Shown: piece by piece, positions 23,145 through 32,788 of the stretch
How the letters are laid out: each line of letters opens with the position of its first letter
Numbering within the stretch: the first letter of the stretch is position 1
NCBI RefSeq assembly: GCF_001939045.1
Contig: NZ_MKIM01000027.1
Location: forward strand, 372,001 to 436,000
DNA from: Rhizobium oryziradicis
GTDB lineage: Bacteria; Pseudomonadota; Alphaproteobacteria; Rhizobiales; Rhizobiaceae
Reading direction: 5' to 3'
Length of the DNA stretch: 64,000 bases
Made by a program: the position numbers and the translations under genes
The notes under the pieces: generated by a model
Database searches by the model: none
What the model saw: only the letters and a program-made list of their open reading frames with translations
What the model was told of the DNA's origin: nothing

Positions 23145-25957
23145 TGTTTTCCTCCTTTGCTTTTGCCAGTCCCGCTTTGCTGGGCGCGCTAGTAGTGCTG
23201 CCCGCCATCTGGTGGCTGTTGAAGCTGACACCGCCGCGCCCGCAAGCCGAAGTGTTTCCGCCGCTGAAAATTCTGGCAACGGTGCTGAAGCGCGAAGAAA
23301 CTCCAGCGCGCAGCCCGTGGTGGCTGACGCTTTTGCGCATGATCATGGCAACGCTGGTGATTTTTGCGCTGGCCGAACCTGTGCTGAACCCACGGGTTGG
23401 CACGATTGCCGGTGGGGGGCCGCTGGCGTTGGTGATTGACAACGGCTGGGCCAGCGGAACTGACTGGGACCGCCGCGTGGACACTGCATCTGGCTTGATT
23501 GATGAGGCCGAAAGCAAGGGCGTTGCCATCTCCATGGTGTTCACTGCCGAGCCAAGTCAGGATGCTGTGCCAACCGATCCGGCAACGGCGCGTGAACATT
23601 TGCGGGCTGCCAAGCCGCGCCCGCTGGTGCCAGACCGCGAGAGGGCTGTGACCGCTTTGCAAGCCGCGCTCAATGGCACCCATCCCGGCACCTTGGCCTT
23701 TATAACCGATGGCTTGGCTGCAAAAGACAATGAGAAGATCGGTGCTCAACTCTCCGCTCTTCAGCCGTCCGAGATGCGGGTGATTGCCGATGATGGCAAG
23801 GCCGCACTTGCTGTGACCTCTGCCACTAATGGCGTTGAACGTCTGAATGCCAAAGTGACGCGGCTTGCCACCACTAACCCGCAGCAGGTGATTGTCGATG
23901 CGCAAGACCAGCAAGGGCGCGCCATTGCCACCGGCACGGCAACATTTGCGGCAGGCCAAAGCGTGGCCACGGCAGAGATTACCGCGCCCTATGAGCTGCG
24001 CAATGATTTTGCCCGCCTGAGCATTTCCGGGCTTTCGACTGCGGGTGCCGTGCATTTGCTCGATGATGGCTTTCGCCGTCGCAAGGTGGCTCTGTTGTCG
24101 GGCGATTCCAATGATGAGTTTCAGCCGCTGTTGTCGCCGCTCTATTATATTGAGCGCGCGTTGCAGCCCTATGCCGACCTGATCAAGGCGCAAGACAAGG
24201 ATTTGCCCACTGCTGTCACCCAATTGTTGCAGCAAAATCCATCGGTTGTTGTGATGGCCGATATTGGCCGCATGCCGCCAGAGGTGCAACAAGCCTTGCA
24301 GCGCTGGCTGCAAAAAGGCGGCACCTTGATCCGTTTTGCCGGTCCGCGTCTCGCCGCCGCCCCTGCTGATGATCCTTTGGTGCCGGTGATGCTCCGCCAA
24401 GGCGAGCGGCAATTGGGCGGGGCGTTGTCATGGGCAGAGCCGCAGGCTTTGGCTGCTTTCCCAGTCAATGGACCGTTTGCAGGCCTTGCCCCGCCCAAGG
24501 GTGTGTTGGTGAAACGACAGGTCTTGGCAGAACCCACGCCGGATCTGGCCGAGCGCACATGGGCAAGCCTTGCCGATGGCACGCCGCTGGTGACCACCAA
24601 ACAGCTGGGGGCTGGCCGTATTGTGCTGTTTCATGTCGGAGCCGAGGCCAGTTGGTCCAACCTGCCGATTTCGGGCGAATTTGTCGAAATGCTGCGCCGG
24701 ATTGTGCAGCTCTCCCATGCTGGTGTGGGCGTGAGTGGCACAACAGGGGCCGCAGTTGCCAGCCTGCCACCGTATCGGCTGCTGACCGAGCGCGGGGCAC
24801 TGACATCTGATGCGGGCAATGCCAAGCCTTTGGAGTTAGGCGTAAACCGCCCGAAAGCCTCAAGCTTTGACAATCCGCCCGGTCTTTATGGCTCTGAAGA
24901 CGGGTTTACCGCGCTCAACCTTTTGCCCAATGGCGCAGAGCTAAAGCCGGTGGATCTCAGCGGGGCCAGCGTGCCGGTGGTGCGTGAAGCGCTGGTGGGG
25001 GCCACTGCCAAGCCGCTGAAACCGATTTTGCTGGGGATTGCTTTGGTGCTGTTTATTCTCGATAGCCTTGTTGTGTTGTTCATGGGGGGGGCTTTTGCAA
25101 GGCTGCCAAAGCGCGGCACGGCGGCCGTTCTGGCTATGGTTTCTCTTGGGGCAGCTTTGTCCTTGGCACCGATGGATCGGGTTTATGCCGATGACAGCAA
25201 GCGCGGCGATGAGATCCTGTTGCAGCATTTGGACAACACCCATCTGGCCTATGTCAAAACCGGCGAGTCTGATGTGGACGAGTTGTCAGAGCGCGGCCTG
25301 AGCGGTTTGACCGAATATATGACCTATCGCACCACGTTGGAGCCGGGCACGCCCGTGGGGCTGGATATTGCCAAGGATGAATTGTCGATTTACCCGATCA
25401 TCTTCTGGCCGATTTCGGCCACAGCCCCCATGCCCAGTGCAGAGGCCATCAGCCGGATTGATGCCTATATGCGTTCAGGCGGCACTGTGCTGTTTGATAC
25501 GCGGGACCAGATCAATAATCTCGGCATTGATGGCGCGCCAAGCCCGAATGCCGAGCGGCTGCGGGCCATTTTGTCCAATATTGATATTCCGCCGCTGGAG
25601 CCGGTGCCGAAAGACCATGTTTTGACCCGGTCTTTCTATCTGCTGCATGATTTTCCCGGTCGCTACACCGGCAGCCCGCTGTGGGTGGAAGCGCGCCAGG
25701 AGGCCAAATCCAAGGGCAAGGAATTGACATCCGGCGGCGATGGGGTGTCGCCCATCATGATCACTGGCAACGATTTTCTGGGGGCCTGGGCCATTGATGC
25801 CAATGGCGTACCGCTGCTGCCCACGGTGCCAGCGGATGAACGCCAGCGCGAAATCTCCTACCGGGTTGGGGTCAATATCATGATGTATATGCTGACCGGC
25901 AATTACAAAGCCGATCAGGTGCATGTGCCTGCTCTGTTGGAAAGATTAGGCCAATGA
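23144..25957 (+). CDS. large membrane-anchored protein with BatA-type N-terminus and DUF4159
   Basis: A 937-residue protein. The N-terminus has two membrane helices typical of the aerotolerance (BatA-like) N-terminal region (ALLGALVVLPAIWWLLKL, and LLRMIMATLVIFALAEPVL). A VWA-like and glutamine-amidotransferase-like middle follows, two further helices lie near residues 630-680 (LLGIALVLFILDSLVVLFMGG), and a C-terminal DUF4159 domain follows (about 695-937, GLTEYMTYRTTLEP...FWPISA...GGTVLFDTRDQ). Starts at ATG 23144, preceded by GGGGGAGG; a GTG one codon earlier is equally possible. Translationally coupled to the DUF58 gene. Its partner activity is unknown. Confidence 0.88.
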   Translation: MFSSFAFASPALLGALVVLPAIWWLLKLTPPRPQAEVFPPLKILATVLKREETPARSPWWLTLLRMIMATLVIFALAEPVLNPRVGTIAGGGPLALVIDNGWASGTDWDRRVDTASGLIDEAESKGVAISMVFTAEPSQDAVPTDPATAREHLRAAKPRPLVPDRERAVTALQAALNGTHPGTLAFITDGLAAKDNEKIGAQLSALQPSEMRVIADDGKAALAVTSATNGVERLNAKVTRLATTNPQQVIVDAQDQQGRAIATGTATFAAGQSVATAEITAPYELRNDFARLSISGLSTAGAVHLLDDGFRRRKVALLSGDSNDEFQPLLSPLYYIERALQPYADLIKAQDKDLPTAVTQLLQQNPSVVVMADIGRMPPEVQQALQRWLQKGGTLIRFAGPRLAAAPADDPLVPVMLRQGERQLGGALSWAEPQALAAFPVNGPFAGLAPPKGVLVKRQVLAEPTPDLAERTWASLADGTPLVTTKQLGAGRIVLFHVGAEASWSNLPISGEFVEMLRRIVQLSHAGVGVSGTTGAAVASLPPYRLLTERGALTSDAGNAKPLELGVNRPKASSFDNPPGLYGSEDGFTALNLLPNGAELKPVDLSGASVPVVREALVGATAKPLKPILLGIALVLFILDSLVVLFMGGAFARLPKRGTAAVLAMVSLGAALSLAPMDRVYADDSKRGDEILLQHLDNTHLAYVKTGESDVDELSERGLSGLTEYMTYRTTLEPGTPVGLDIAKDELSIYPIIFWPISATAPMPSAEAISRIDAYMRSGGTVLFDTRDQINNLGIDGAPSPNAERLRAILSNIDIPPLEPVPKDHVLTRSFYLLHDFPGRYTGSPLWVEARQEAKSKGKELTSGGDGVSPIMITGNDFLGAWAIDANGVPLLPTVPADERQREISYRVGVNIMMYMLTGNYKADQVHVPALLERLGQ

Positions 25958-25988
25958 GACAGGCCGCAATACAGACAAGGAGGCCGCA

Positions 25989-28061
25989 ATGAGCCTTTCC
26001 TTCTCTCCCTTCCTGCCGTGGTGGATGCTGGGTGTGCTTGGCATTTTGGCGCTTGTGGTGGCTTTCATTGGCTTTCACAAGGGCATTCGTGGCAGCACCA
26101 TTCGCCTCATTGCCTTTGCAGCCTTGATTGCGGCGCTTGCCAACCCGTTGTTGCTATCGGAAGACCGCGATGCGCTGAGCACCGTGGTGCCGGTGGTGGT
26201 GGACCGCAGCCAGAGCCAGACCGATATTCCTGCGCGCAAGGTGATGACGGATGAGGCCTTGCAAGGCATCAAGCAGCGCTTGGCGCAATTTCCCGGCATA
26301 GAGCCGCGCATTGTTGAGGCATCGACCCCGGATACTTCCGACACACCCTCAACCCGGCTGTTCGAGACTTTGTCTTCTGCCGTGTCCGATGTGCCGCCTG
26401 CGCGCATTGGCGGGGCAATTTTCATCACCGATGGGCAGGTGCATGATGTGCCGTCCAACCTCAAGACCCTTGGCATGAATGCGCCGATCAGCACGCTTTT
26501 GACCGGTAAGGCCAATGAATTTGACCGCCGCATTGAAGTGGTGCGCGCGCCGCGTTTTGGCATTGTCGGCCAAAATCAGGACATGGTGCTGCGGGTGATC
26601 GATGAGGGTACCAAGGTGTCCCAGCCTGCAACGGTCAGCGTGCGCATCAACGGTGTGGAGAGCGGCACGTTTTCGGCGGTGCCGGGTAAAGACACGCCCT
26701 ATAGCTTCACGGTGCCGCGTGGCGGCAGCAATGTGCTGGAATTTACCGTCTCGGGTCTGCCCGGTGAGGTGACGGAAACCAATAACAAAGCCGTGCATCT
26801 GATTGATGGCATTCGTCAAAATCTGCGCGTGCTTTTGGTGTCCGGTGAGCCGCATGCGGGTGAGCGCGCCTGGCGCAACCTTTTGAAATCCGACCCTTCG
26901 GTGGATCTGGTGCATTTCACCATTTTGCGCCCGCCGGAAAAGCAGGATGGCACGCCCATCAACGAGTTGTCATTGATTGCCTTTCCGACCCGCGAGTTGT
27001 TTGTTGAAAAAATCCACGATTTCGATCTGATTATTCTCGATCGCTACCAGCATCGCGGCGTGCTGCCTTTGCTTTATTACGACAACATAGCGCAATATGT
27101 GCAAAATGGCGGTGCACTGCTGATTGCGGCTGGACCGGAACATGCAGGCCCGGACTCCATTGCCATGACGCCGCTGGCCTCCGTCTTGCCCGCCGCACCC
27201 ACCGGCCAGATGGATGATGGCGGCTTTTATCCGCGTCTCTCGGACATTGGCAAAAAGCATCCTGTGACCCGCGATCTGGATGGCTCCGGCTTTGAGCCGC
27301 CCCATTGGGGTCGGTGGTTCCGCAGCGTGGATGTCACCAAGCCTTTGGGCGAAACCGTGATGACGGCAGCCGATGGCAAGCCGCTTTTGGTGCTTAACCG
27401 CGCAGGCAAAGGCCGGGTTGCCATGCTGCTCTCCGATCAGGGTTGGCTGTGGGCGCGCGGCTTTGAAGGCGGTGGGCCGCATGTGGCGCTCTATCGCCGC
27501 ATTGCCCATTGGCTGATGAAAGAGCCGGAACTGGAAGAAGAAGCCCTGACCGCCCGCGCCAGTGGCAGGATGCTGACCATCACCCGCCAGACCATTGGTA
27601 ATAATCCGGGGCCTGCCACCATTATCGCGCCCTCGGGAAAGCGCGAAGAGGTCGCCTTATCGCAAACGGAGCCGGGCCGCTTTACTGCAGAGCAGCGCAT
27701 GAGCGAGACAGGCTTGTTCACCATCACCAATGGTGAGTTTTCAACCCTTGTGCATATCGGCACGGTGGATGCGCCAGAGTTCAAGGCGATGATCTCGACA
27801 CCCGATATCTTGCAGCCGGTGGTTGATACCACCCATGGCTTGATGAAGCGGCTGGATGACGGCAAGGGCGGTATTTCCATTCCTGACATTCTGCCGGTGC
27901 GCGGCGAAGTGCGCAGCAACGATGGCCAGCGCATTGCCATTCGCATGACCGATGAAACGGTGCTGAAGGGCATCAACACCCTACCATTGTTTGCCGGATT
28001 TGGTGGTTTGGCGATGTTGTTGTTTGCCGTGTCGGCGATGTGGTGGCGCGAGGGGCGGTAA
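25989..28061 (+). CDS. large membrane protein of the MoxR operon
   Basis: A 690-residue protein with two N-terminal membrane helices (WWMLGVLGILALVVAFIGF; LIAFAALIAALANPLLL), a long periplasmic part and a C-terminal helix (LPLFAGFGGLAMLLFAVSAMWW). The middle holds a VWA-like stretch (VVPVVVDRSQSQTD, IFITDGQVHD) and a glutamine-amidotransferase-like fold (LIILDRYQHRGVLPLLYYDNIAQYVQNGG), without a catalytic Cys that I can see. It is the fourth gene of the MoxR operon, 31 bp after DUF4159. Probably a membrane receptor for the MoxR-DUF58 assembly. Confidence 0.85.
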   Translation: MSLSFSPFLPWWMLGVLGILALVVAFIGFHKGIRGSTIRLIAFAALIAALANPLLLSEDRDALSTVVPVVVDRSQSQTDIPARKVMTDEALQGIKQRLAQFPGIEPRIVEASTPDTSDTPSTRLFETLSSAVSDVPPARIGGAIFITDGQVHDVPSNLKTLGMNAPISTLLTGKANEFDRRIEVVRAPRFGIVGQNQDMVLRVIDEGTKVSQPATVSVRINGVESGTFSAVPGKDTPYSFTVPRGGSNVLEFTVSGLPGEVTETNNKAVHLIDGIRQNLRVLLVSGEPHAGERAWRNLLKSDPSVDLVHFTILRPPEKQDGTPINELSLIAFPTRELFVEKIHDFDLIILDRYQHRGVLPLLYYDNIAQYVQNGGALLIAAGPEHAGPDSIAMTPLASVLPAAPTGQMDDGGFYPRLSDIGKKHPVTRDLDGSGFEPPHWGRWFRSVDVTKPLGETVMTAADGKPLLVLNRAGKGRVAMLLSDQGWLWARGFEGGGPHVALYRRIAHWLMKEPELEEEALTARASGRMLTITRQTIGNNPGPATIIAPSGKREEVALSQTEPGRFTAEQRMSETGLFTITNGEFSTLVHIGTVDAPEFKAMISTPDILQPVVDTTHGLMKRLDDGKGGISIPDILPVRGEVRSNDGQRIAIRMTDETVLKGINTLPLFAGFGGLAMLLFAVSAMWWREGR

Positions 28062-28064
28062 GCG

Positions 28065-28475
28065 ATGTTTGAGGTTCTGGATAGGGTGCCGGAGGCTGAT
28101 GAGGCGGAGCTTTCAAAAGCTCTGATTGCTTACAACGTTGAGATGTTGGGCGCATCCCATCGTCAGCCGCTTTATATCCCATTGAAAAATGCGCAAGGTG
28201 TCGTGGAGGGCGGTTTGGTCGGGGCCACAGCCCGTGGCTGGCTGCATGTGGATATTCTGTTTGTTCCAGATGCGTTGCGTGGTCAGGGGTTGGCGGCAAA
28301 GTTGCTGTTGGCGGCCGAGGATGAAGCGAGAAAGCGTGGCTGCAAAGGTGCGCTTATCGACACCGCCAATCCAGTCGCGCGACGGATTTATGCGCGTCAA
28401 GGCTATGATATTTGCGGCACGCTTGAGGATTATGGTGATGGCCATTCCATCACTTGGATGAAGAAAATGCTGTGA
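28065..28475 (+). CDS. GNAT family N-acetyltransferase
   Basis: A 136-residue GNAT enzyme with the CoA-binding motif DALRGQGLAAKLLLAAEDEARKRG (R-G-x-G-x-A) near residues 70-90 and the RRIYARQGYD motif B. It begins 3 bp after the stop of the large membrane protein gene, so it may ride on the MoxR operon. The substrate is not known. Confidence 0.85.
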   Translation: MFEVLDRVPEADEAELSKALIAYNVEMLGASHRQPLYIPLKNAQGVVEGGLVGATARGWLHVDILFVPDALRGQGLAAKLLLAAEDEARKRGCKGALIDTANPVARRIYARQGYDICGTLEDYGDGHSITWMKKML

Positions 28476-28511
28476 TCTCCCACACAGCAAAAGAGATATA
28501 GGATTTCTTTT

Positions 28512-29384
28512 ATGAACGAAAATGTAAATCCATCTGCACTTGGTCCTTTCCGGTTTTCACTGGGCTCAGTTGAAATTTTTGCCTTTTGCGATGGCATTTT
28601 GGCGGCTCCCCTTGCCAATCTCTATCGTCGCGGCTCGGACCAACCAACGCCGGAAGCTTTTGCCGGTGCGCCTACGCAGCTTTCCGTCAACGCTTTTCTG
28701 GTCAAGGTGGGTGGCAAGCTTGTGTTGATTGACACCGGCTCTGGTCAGCTTTTCGGACCAGACCATGGCAAGCTGTCTTCGGGGCTTGCGCAACTGGGCC
28801 ATTTTGCTGATGAGATTGACGATATTATCCTCACCCATATCCATGCCGATCATTCGGGCGGTTTGATTTCAGAGGGTGCGCCGGTTTTCAAAAAGGCAAC
28901 ATTGCATATTGGCAAGACGGAGGCCGATTTCTGGCTGTCACCGGGGGCCGCCGATGCTGCAAACGTGACAGAGCGGGTGAAGGGTCAGATTGCCCGCGCC
29001 CATGCCTGTATCGATCCCTACGACCAGCAGGGCCGGGTCCATATTTTTGCCGATGATGGTGCGGTTCTGCCCGGCTTCAGCGCCATTTTGCGCGCAGGCC
29101 ATACGCCGGGACATTTGACCATTCGCTTTGAGAGCGATGGACAGGTCATCGCTTTTGTTGGCGATATTGTGCATGGCGATAAACTGCAATTTGCCGATCC
29201 ATCCATCACCATTGATTTTGACTATGATCAGAAAAACGCGGCCATTTCCCGAGCAGTTGCATTCAAACAGGCGGCAGACGAGGGGTATCTGATCGCCGCC
29301 GCTCATATTCCCTTTCCGGGTGTGGGGTATGTGCGCCGTGACGGCGATCACTACCGTTTTGAACCGCTCCTGCATCATTCGTGA
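28512..29384 (+). CDS. metallo-beta-lactamase-fold hydrolase
   Basis: A 290-residue MBL-fold enzyme with the zinc motif HIHADHSGG near residue 113 and further ligands in GHTPGHLT (about 198), FVGDIVHGD (about 217) and the C-terminal AAHIPFPG. The N-terminal LIDTGSGQLFGPDHG is typical for quorum-quenching-lactonase-like and related MBL proteins, but no substrate can be assigned. It follows the acetyltransferase on the same strand by 36 bp. Confidence 0.88.
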   Translation: MNENVNPSALGPFRFSLGSVEIFAFCDGILAAPLANLYRRGSDQPTPEAFAGAPTQLSVNAFLVKVGGKLVLIDTGSGQLFGPDHGKLSSGLAQLGHFADEIDDIILTHIHADHSGGLISEGAPVFKKATLHIGKTEADFWLSPGAADAANVTERVKGQIARAHACIDPYDQQGRVHIFADDGAVLPGFSAILRAGHTPGHLTIRFESDGQVIAFVGDIVHGDKLQFADPSITIDFDYDQKNAAISRAVAFKQAADEGYLIAAAHIPFPGVGYVRRDGDHYRFEPLLHHS

Positions 29385-29387
29385 AAT

Positions 29388-29468
29388 CGGAATCGATTCA
29401 AGGCGAAAATTTGCAGCGGATATAAAGCGCTACAGCACTGTTTGCCATCTATGGCACAGTGCTGTGAA
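29388..29468. repeat. AAATCGGAATCGATT... plus CAGCACTGTT palindrome (family D relative)
   Basis: Holds AAATCGGAATCGATTC followed by CTACAGCACTGTTTGCCATCTATGGCACAGTGCTGTG, in which ACAGCACTGT/ACAGTGCTGT form a hairpin. The latter recurs at 62800-62836. It lies in the convergent gap between the MBL gene and an acetyltransferase gene and may serve as a two-way terminator. Confidence 0.65.
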
Positions 29469-29474
29469 GCAGCC

Positions 29475-30044
29475 TTAACCGTTGGCAACCAGCAACTGCG
29501 GCTCATAAAAATCCTGATCCGCAGTGTCTTCGATCACCGGAGTGGGCGCGCGCCAGCCAATCTTGCCAGCAAGCCTTTGATGCACATCATCTGCCAGCGG
29601 CACAACCAGCACCCGGTTGGCATCCACCGGCCCGGGGAATTCCAGCGCCTTATAGCTAACTTTTTCAAATCCAAGCGGCATGTAATAGGCGGCGTCACCC
29701 ACCAGAATCACGGCTTCGGAGCCATTGCGTCTGGCAGCTTCAATGGCAATCCGCACCAGTTCACGGCCAATGCCGAGGCATTTGTGCGAAGGGCGCACGG
29801 CCAGTGGGCCAAGCATATGGCCTTTGACGCTGCCAGCCAGCACCGGTGTCATCCGCACCGAGCCAATGGTTTCGCCGGCATCTGCGCAAACGAAAGAGAG
29901 TGTGCGATCATGCGGGCCTTGCTCACGGATACGTGCGGCGGCTTTTGTAAAACGGCCGGGACCGAAAGCTTCGGAATTGATGAGTTCGATGATGGCGTCG
30001 TGAGACGCGTCCTCAGTGAGGTAGACCAGATCGTGCTTATGCAT
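29475..30044 (-). CDS. GNAT family N-acetyltransferase (YhbS-like)
   Basis: A 189-residue GNAT protein of the YhbS-like group: MLGPLAVRPSHKCLGIGRELVRIAIEAARRNG (motif A, about residues 78-108), followed by AVILVGDAAYYMPLGFE. ATG 30044 is chosen; in-frame codons upstream lack similarity. It is divergent from the GST gene. The 250-bp gap between them (30045-30293) holds promoters but no gene that I can support. Confidence 0.85.
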   Translation of the reverse strand: MHKHDLVYLTEDASHDAIIELINSEAFGPGRFTKAAARIREQGPHDRTLSFVCADAGETIGSVRMTPVLAGSVKGHMLGPLAVRPSHKCLGIGRELVRIAIEAARRNGSEAVILVGDAAYYMPLGFEKVSYKALEFPGPVDANRVLVVPLADDVHQRLAGKIGWRAPTPVIEDTADQDFYEPQLLVANG

Positions 30045-30293
30045 GAAAACCAGAACCGTAATGCGAATTGCGTAAATGTGTTCCACCATCCATCAGATGG
30101 TTGATCAGCATCAGCGTCGTCGCAGGTTCCGGGTGGTCATAGGGTGTTATCCTCGTTGGTGAAAAATTGCATAACAGCATTTTTTTGTCTCGTCTATCGC
30201 AAAAACGCACTGTTCAGCATTTGCAACCTCGCCTTTTTTGTTCGACCGCTTATGTATTAGAGCAAGAAAATTACAGCAGTAAGGCAGGATAAC

Positions 30294-31253
30294 ATGGGCA
30301 TGCTTGTGGACGGCGTCTGGAAAGACGTGTGGTATGATACCAAATCAACCAAAGGCCATTTCAAACGCACCACCACCAGTTTTCGCAATTGGGTCACAGC
30401 CGACGGCGCACCCGGACCGACAGGTGATGGCGGGTTTAAGGCCGAAGCGGGTCGCTATCATCTCTATGTCTCGCTGGCCTGTCCGTGGGCACATCGCACG
30501 CTGATTTTTCGCAAGCTGAAAAAGCTGGACGACCTGATCTCGGTGTCTGTCGTGCATCCGTTGATGCTGGAAAACGGTTGGACGTTCAAGACCGATGATG
30601 CCGCCACCGGCGATGATCTTTTTGGGCTGGATTATCTGTGGCAGGTCTATGTGAAGGCTGATTCCGCTTACAATGGACGCGTCACCGTGCCGGTGCTGTG
30701 GGACAAAAGCCAAAATACCATTGTGTCGAATGAATCCGCCGAGATCATCCGCATGTTCAATTCGGCTTTTAACGGGCTCACCGGTGATGATCAGGATTTT
30801 TATCCGCAAGCACTGCATGCCGACATTGAGGCGCTGAATGATCGTATTTACGATACGGTGAACAACGGCGTCTACAAGGCCGGTTTCGCCACCACCCAGG
30901 AAGCCTATGAAGAAGCGCTCACGCCCTTGTTTCAATCGCTGGATTGGTTGGAAGAGAAGCTGTCCAGCCAGCGCTATCTATGCGGAGATGTGCTGACCGA
31001 GGCCGATTGGCGGTTGTTTACGACGCTGGTGCGCTTTGATGCGGTCTATGTCGGCCATTTCAAATGCAACATTCGCCGCATTGCCGATTATCCGGCGCTT
31101 TCTGCCTATGTTCGCAGCCTCTATCATGTGCCCGGTGTGGCCGAGACTGTGAACATCGATCACATCAAGCGCCATTACTATGGCAGCCACAAGACCATCA
31201 ATCCAACCGGGATTGTGCCTGTTGGGCCGGAGTTGGGCTTTCTCTTACCATAA
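30294..31253 (+). CDS. glutathione S-transferase, glutathionyl-hydroquinone reductase type
   Basis: A 319-residue omega/xi-class GST (YqjG/PcpF group), reducing glutathionyl-quinone adducts. The catalytic Cys is in YVSLACPWAHRT (Cys63), the thioredoxin-fold cis-Pro region is VTVPVLWDKSQNTIVSNESAEI (about 128-149), and the helical domain ends with RYLCGDVLTEADWRLFTTLVRFD. AGGA precedes ATG 30294. The 3' end overlaps the convergent Nudix gene by 9 bp. Confidence 0.93.
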   Translation: MGMLVDGVWKDVWYDTKSTKGHFKRTTTSFRNWVTADGAPGPTGDGGFKAEAGRYHLYVSLACPWAHRTLIFRKLKKLDDLISVSVVHPLMLENGWTFKTDDAATGDDLFGLDYLWQVYVKADSAYNGRVTVPVLWDKSQNTIVSNESAEIIRMFNSAFNGLTGDDQDFYPQALHADIEALNDRIYDTVNNGVYKAGFATTQEAYEEALTPLFQSLDWLEEKLSSQRYLCGDVLTEADWRLFTTLVRFDAVYVGHFKCNIRRIADYPALSAYVRSLYHVPGVAETVNIDHIKRHYYGSHKTINPTGIVPVGPELGFLLP

Positions 31254-31739
31254 GTCGGCGTAGGGGCCGCCGTTTTGCAATTCGTCCAGGCGGCGGCGGG
31301 TGGCGGGTGTCACCTCATCGGGCAGGGCTGTGAGCGGAAAAAAGCCGCTTTCGGCAATCTCATGGTCAGGGAGCCGCGGTGCTGTCTGGCGCACTGCAAC
31401 ACGATAAAACAGCACATGATCACGGCGGCTAGCGCTGAGATTGAGATAGGATTGCAACAGAATCGGGGCCTCTGTCATCAGCAGATGACCTTCTTCGCGT
31501 AATTCCTTCTCCAGTGCCTGGCTTGCGGTTTCACCCCGCTCCACGCCGCCGCCGGGCATATACCAGCCGGGCAGGTAGGTGTGGCGCACCAGAAAAATAC
31601 GCCCTTGCTCATCAAAGCAGGCGGCGCGCACGCCCAGCGTCATCCCTCGGGAGAGGGCGAAATAGACATGCAAAAGCCGGACAATTGTTTTTTTAAACGG
31701 GCCAATCTTGCCATCATCGCGGTGTTTGCCGCTCATCAT
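31245..31739 (-). CDS. Nudix hydrolase
   Basis: A 164-residue Nudix protein. The Nudix box GGGVERGETASQALEKELREEG lies at about residues 67-88 and fits G-x5-E-x7-REU-x2-EEG. The basic N-terminus FKKTIVRLLHVYFALSRGMTLGVRAA resembles membrane-proximal Nudix members. Convergent with the GST gene (9-bp overlap of coding ends). The substrate is unknown. Confidence 0.87.
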   Translation of the reverse strand: MMSGKHRDDGKIGPFKKTIVRLLHVYFALSRGMTLGVRAACFDEQGRIFLVRHTYLPGWYMPGGGVERGETASQALEKELREEGHLLMTEAPILLQSYLNLSASRRDHVLFYRVAVRQTAPRLPDHEIAESGFFPLTALPDEVTPATRRRLDELQNGGPYADLW

Positions 31740-31759
31740 TCTTGCTCCTCACCCGACAG

Positions 31760-31854
31760 CGCCGTGCCCATATATGGCGCACGGCGCTGTCGCTCTTTAT
31801 GTGTGTTGCATAATTTTCTCTTTAAACCGATTCCGGTTTATAGAATTATGCAAT
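31760..31854. repeat. family D palindromic element (complete copy)
   Basis: Left part CGCCGTGCCCATATATGGCGCACGGCG is a hairpin with CGCCGTGC/GCACGGCG arms. The right part 31807-31852, TGCATAATTTTCTCTTTAAACCGATTCCGGTTTATAGAATTATGCA, is a second palindrome. The same layout is found at 35883-35966. Confidence 0.8.
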
Positions 31855-31874
31855 AGATGGTATAAACAGGGTCC

Positions 31875-32786
31875 ATGTTTAAACTCGCTCATATTTCCGA
31901 TGTCCACCTTGGACCACTGCCGCATCTCACCTTTCGGGAGTTGGCATCGAAGCGAATCACCGGCTATCTCAATTGGCACCGCAACCGCGCCAAGCATATG
32001 GTTTCTGGCACGTTGGACGCGTTGGTGGATGATATGCGTTTGAAAAGCCCGGATTATGTGGCGGTGACGGGTGATCTTGTCAATCTGGCAACCGGCATAG
32101 AGATCAACCGTGCGGCCGATTGGCTGCATGAACTGGGACCGGCCGACGGCATTTCCGTGGTGCCCGGCAATCACGACGCCTATGTGCCGCGCGCCCATGA
32201 GAAGGCGATGAAGGCATGGTATGACTATGTGCGTGGCGATGATGATCCGCACATCTGGCGCAAGGAATTCAAGCTGTGGCCAACAATCCGCCGGCGCGGG
32301 CCTGTGGCGCTGATTGGTTGCTCAACCTCGATTGCAACGCCGATCTTTTCCGCCTCAGGTTATTTTGGTGCGCGGCAAGCCCGCGAGATGGCGCAGCTTT
32401 TGCGACAAGCCGGAGAAGAAGGTCTGTTTCGCGTCGTGATGATTCACCATCCGCCCATTCGCGGTGCGGCGTCCCAGCATAAACGCATGATCGGCATTCG
32501 CCGCTTTGCGGCTGCCATCGCCGTGGGCGGGGCAGATCTTGTGCTGCATGGCCACACCCACCTTAACACGCTGAATTGGCTGTACAATCGCCATGGCCGC
32601 GTGCCGGTTGTCGGCATTGCTTCGGCATCGCAAGGGCCGGGGGGCAAAAAGCCACCAGCCGCTTATAATCTGTTTTCCATTTCGGGAGAGATGGGCGCTT
32701 GGTCGCTGGATTGGCAGCGCCATGCGCTCAATCCTGAGGGCGATGCCGTGGTTTTATCCCATCAAGAAGTGCTGTTAAAACCCTGA
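31875..32786 (+). CDS. metallophosphoesterase (CpdA-like)
   Basis: A 303-residue calcineurin-like phosphoesterase. All five metal-site motifs are present: HISDVHLG (6-13), GDLVN (about 64), GNHDAY (about 97), HHPP (about 193) and HGHTHLNT (about 225). It resembles class III cyclic-nucleotide phosphodiesterases, but the substrate is uncertain. A repeat fragment begins 3 bp after the stop. Confidence 0.9.
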   Translation: MFKLAHISDVHLGPLPHLTFRELASKRITGYLNWHRNRAKHMVSGTLDALVDDMRLKSPDYVAVTGDLVNLATGIEINRAADWLHELGPADGISVVPGNHDAYVPRAHEKAMKAWYDYVRGDDDPHIWRKEFKLWPTIRRRGPVALIGCSTSIATPIFSASGYFGARQAREMAQLLRQAGEEGLFRVVMIHHPPIRGAASQHKRMIGIRRFAAAIAVGGADLVLHGHTHLNTLNWLYNRHGRVPVVGIASASQGPGGKKPPAAYNLFSISGEMGAWSLDWQRHALNPEGDAVVLSHQEVLLKP

Positions 32787-32788
32787 TT

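Noticed and set aside
31245-31253. Overlap of the GST and Nudix genes as a possible frameshift
   Set aside because: The genes are convergent and both have complete domains; a 9-bp overlap of coding ends is normal.
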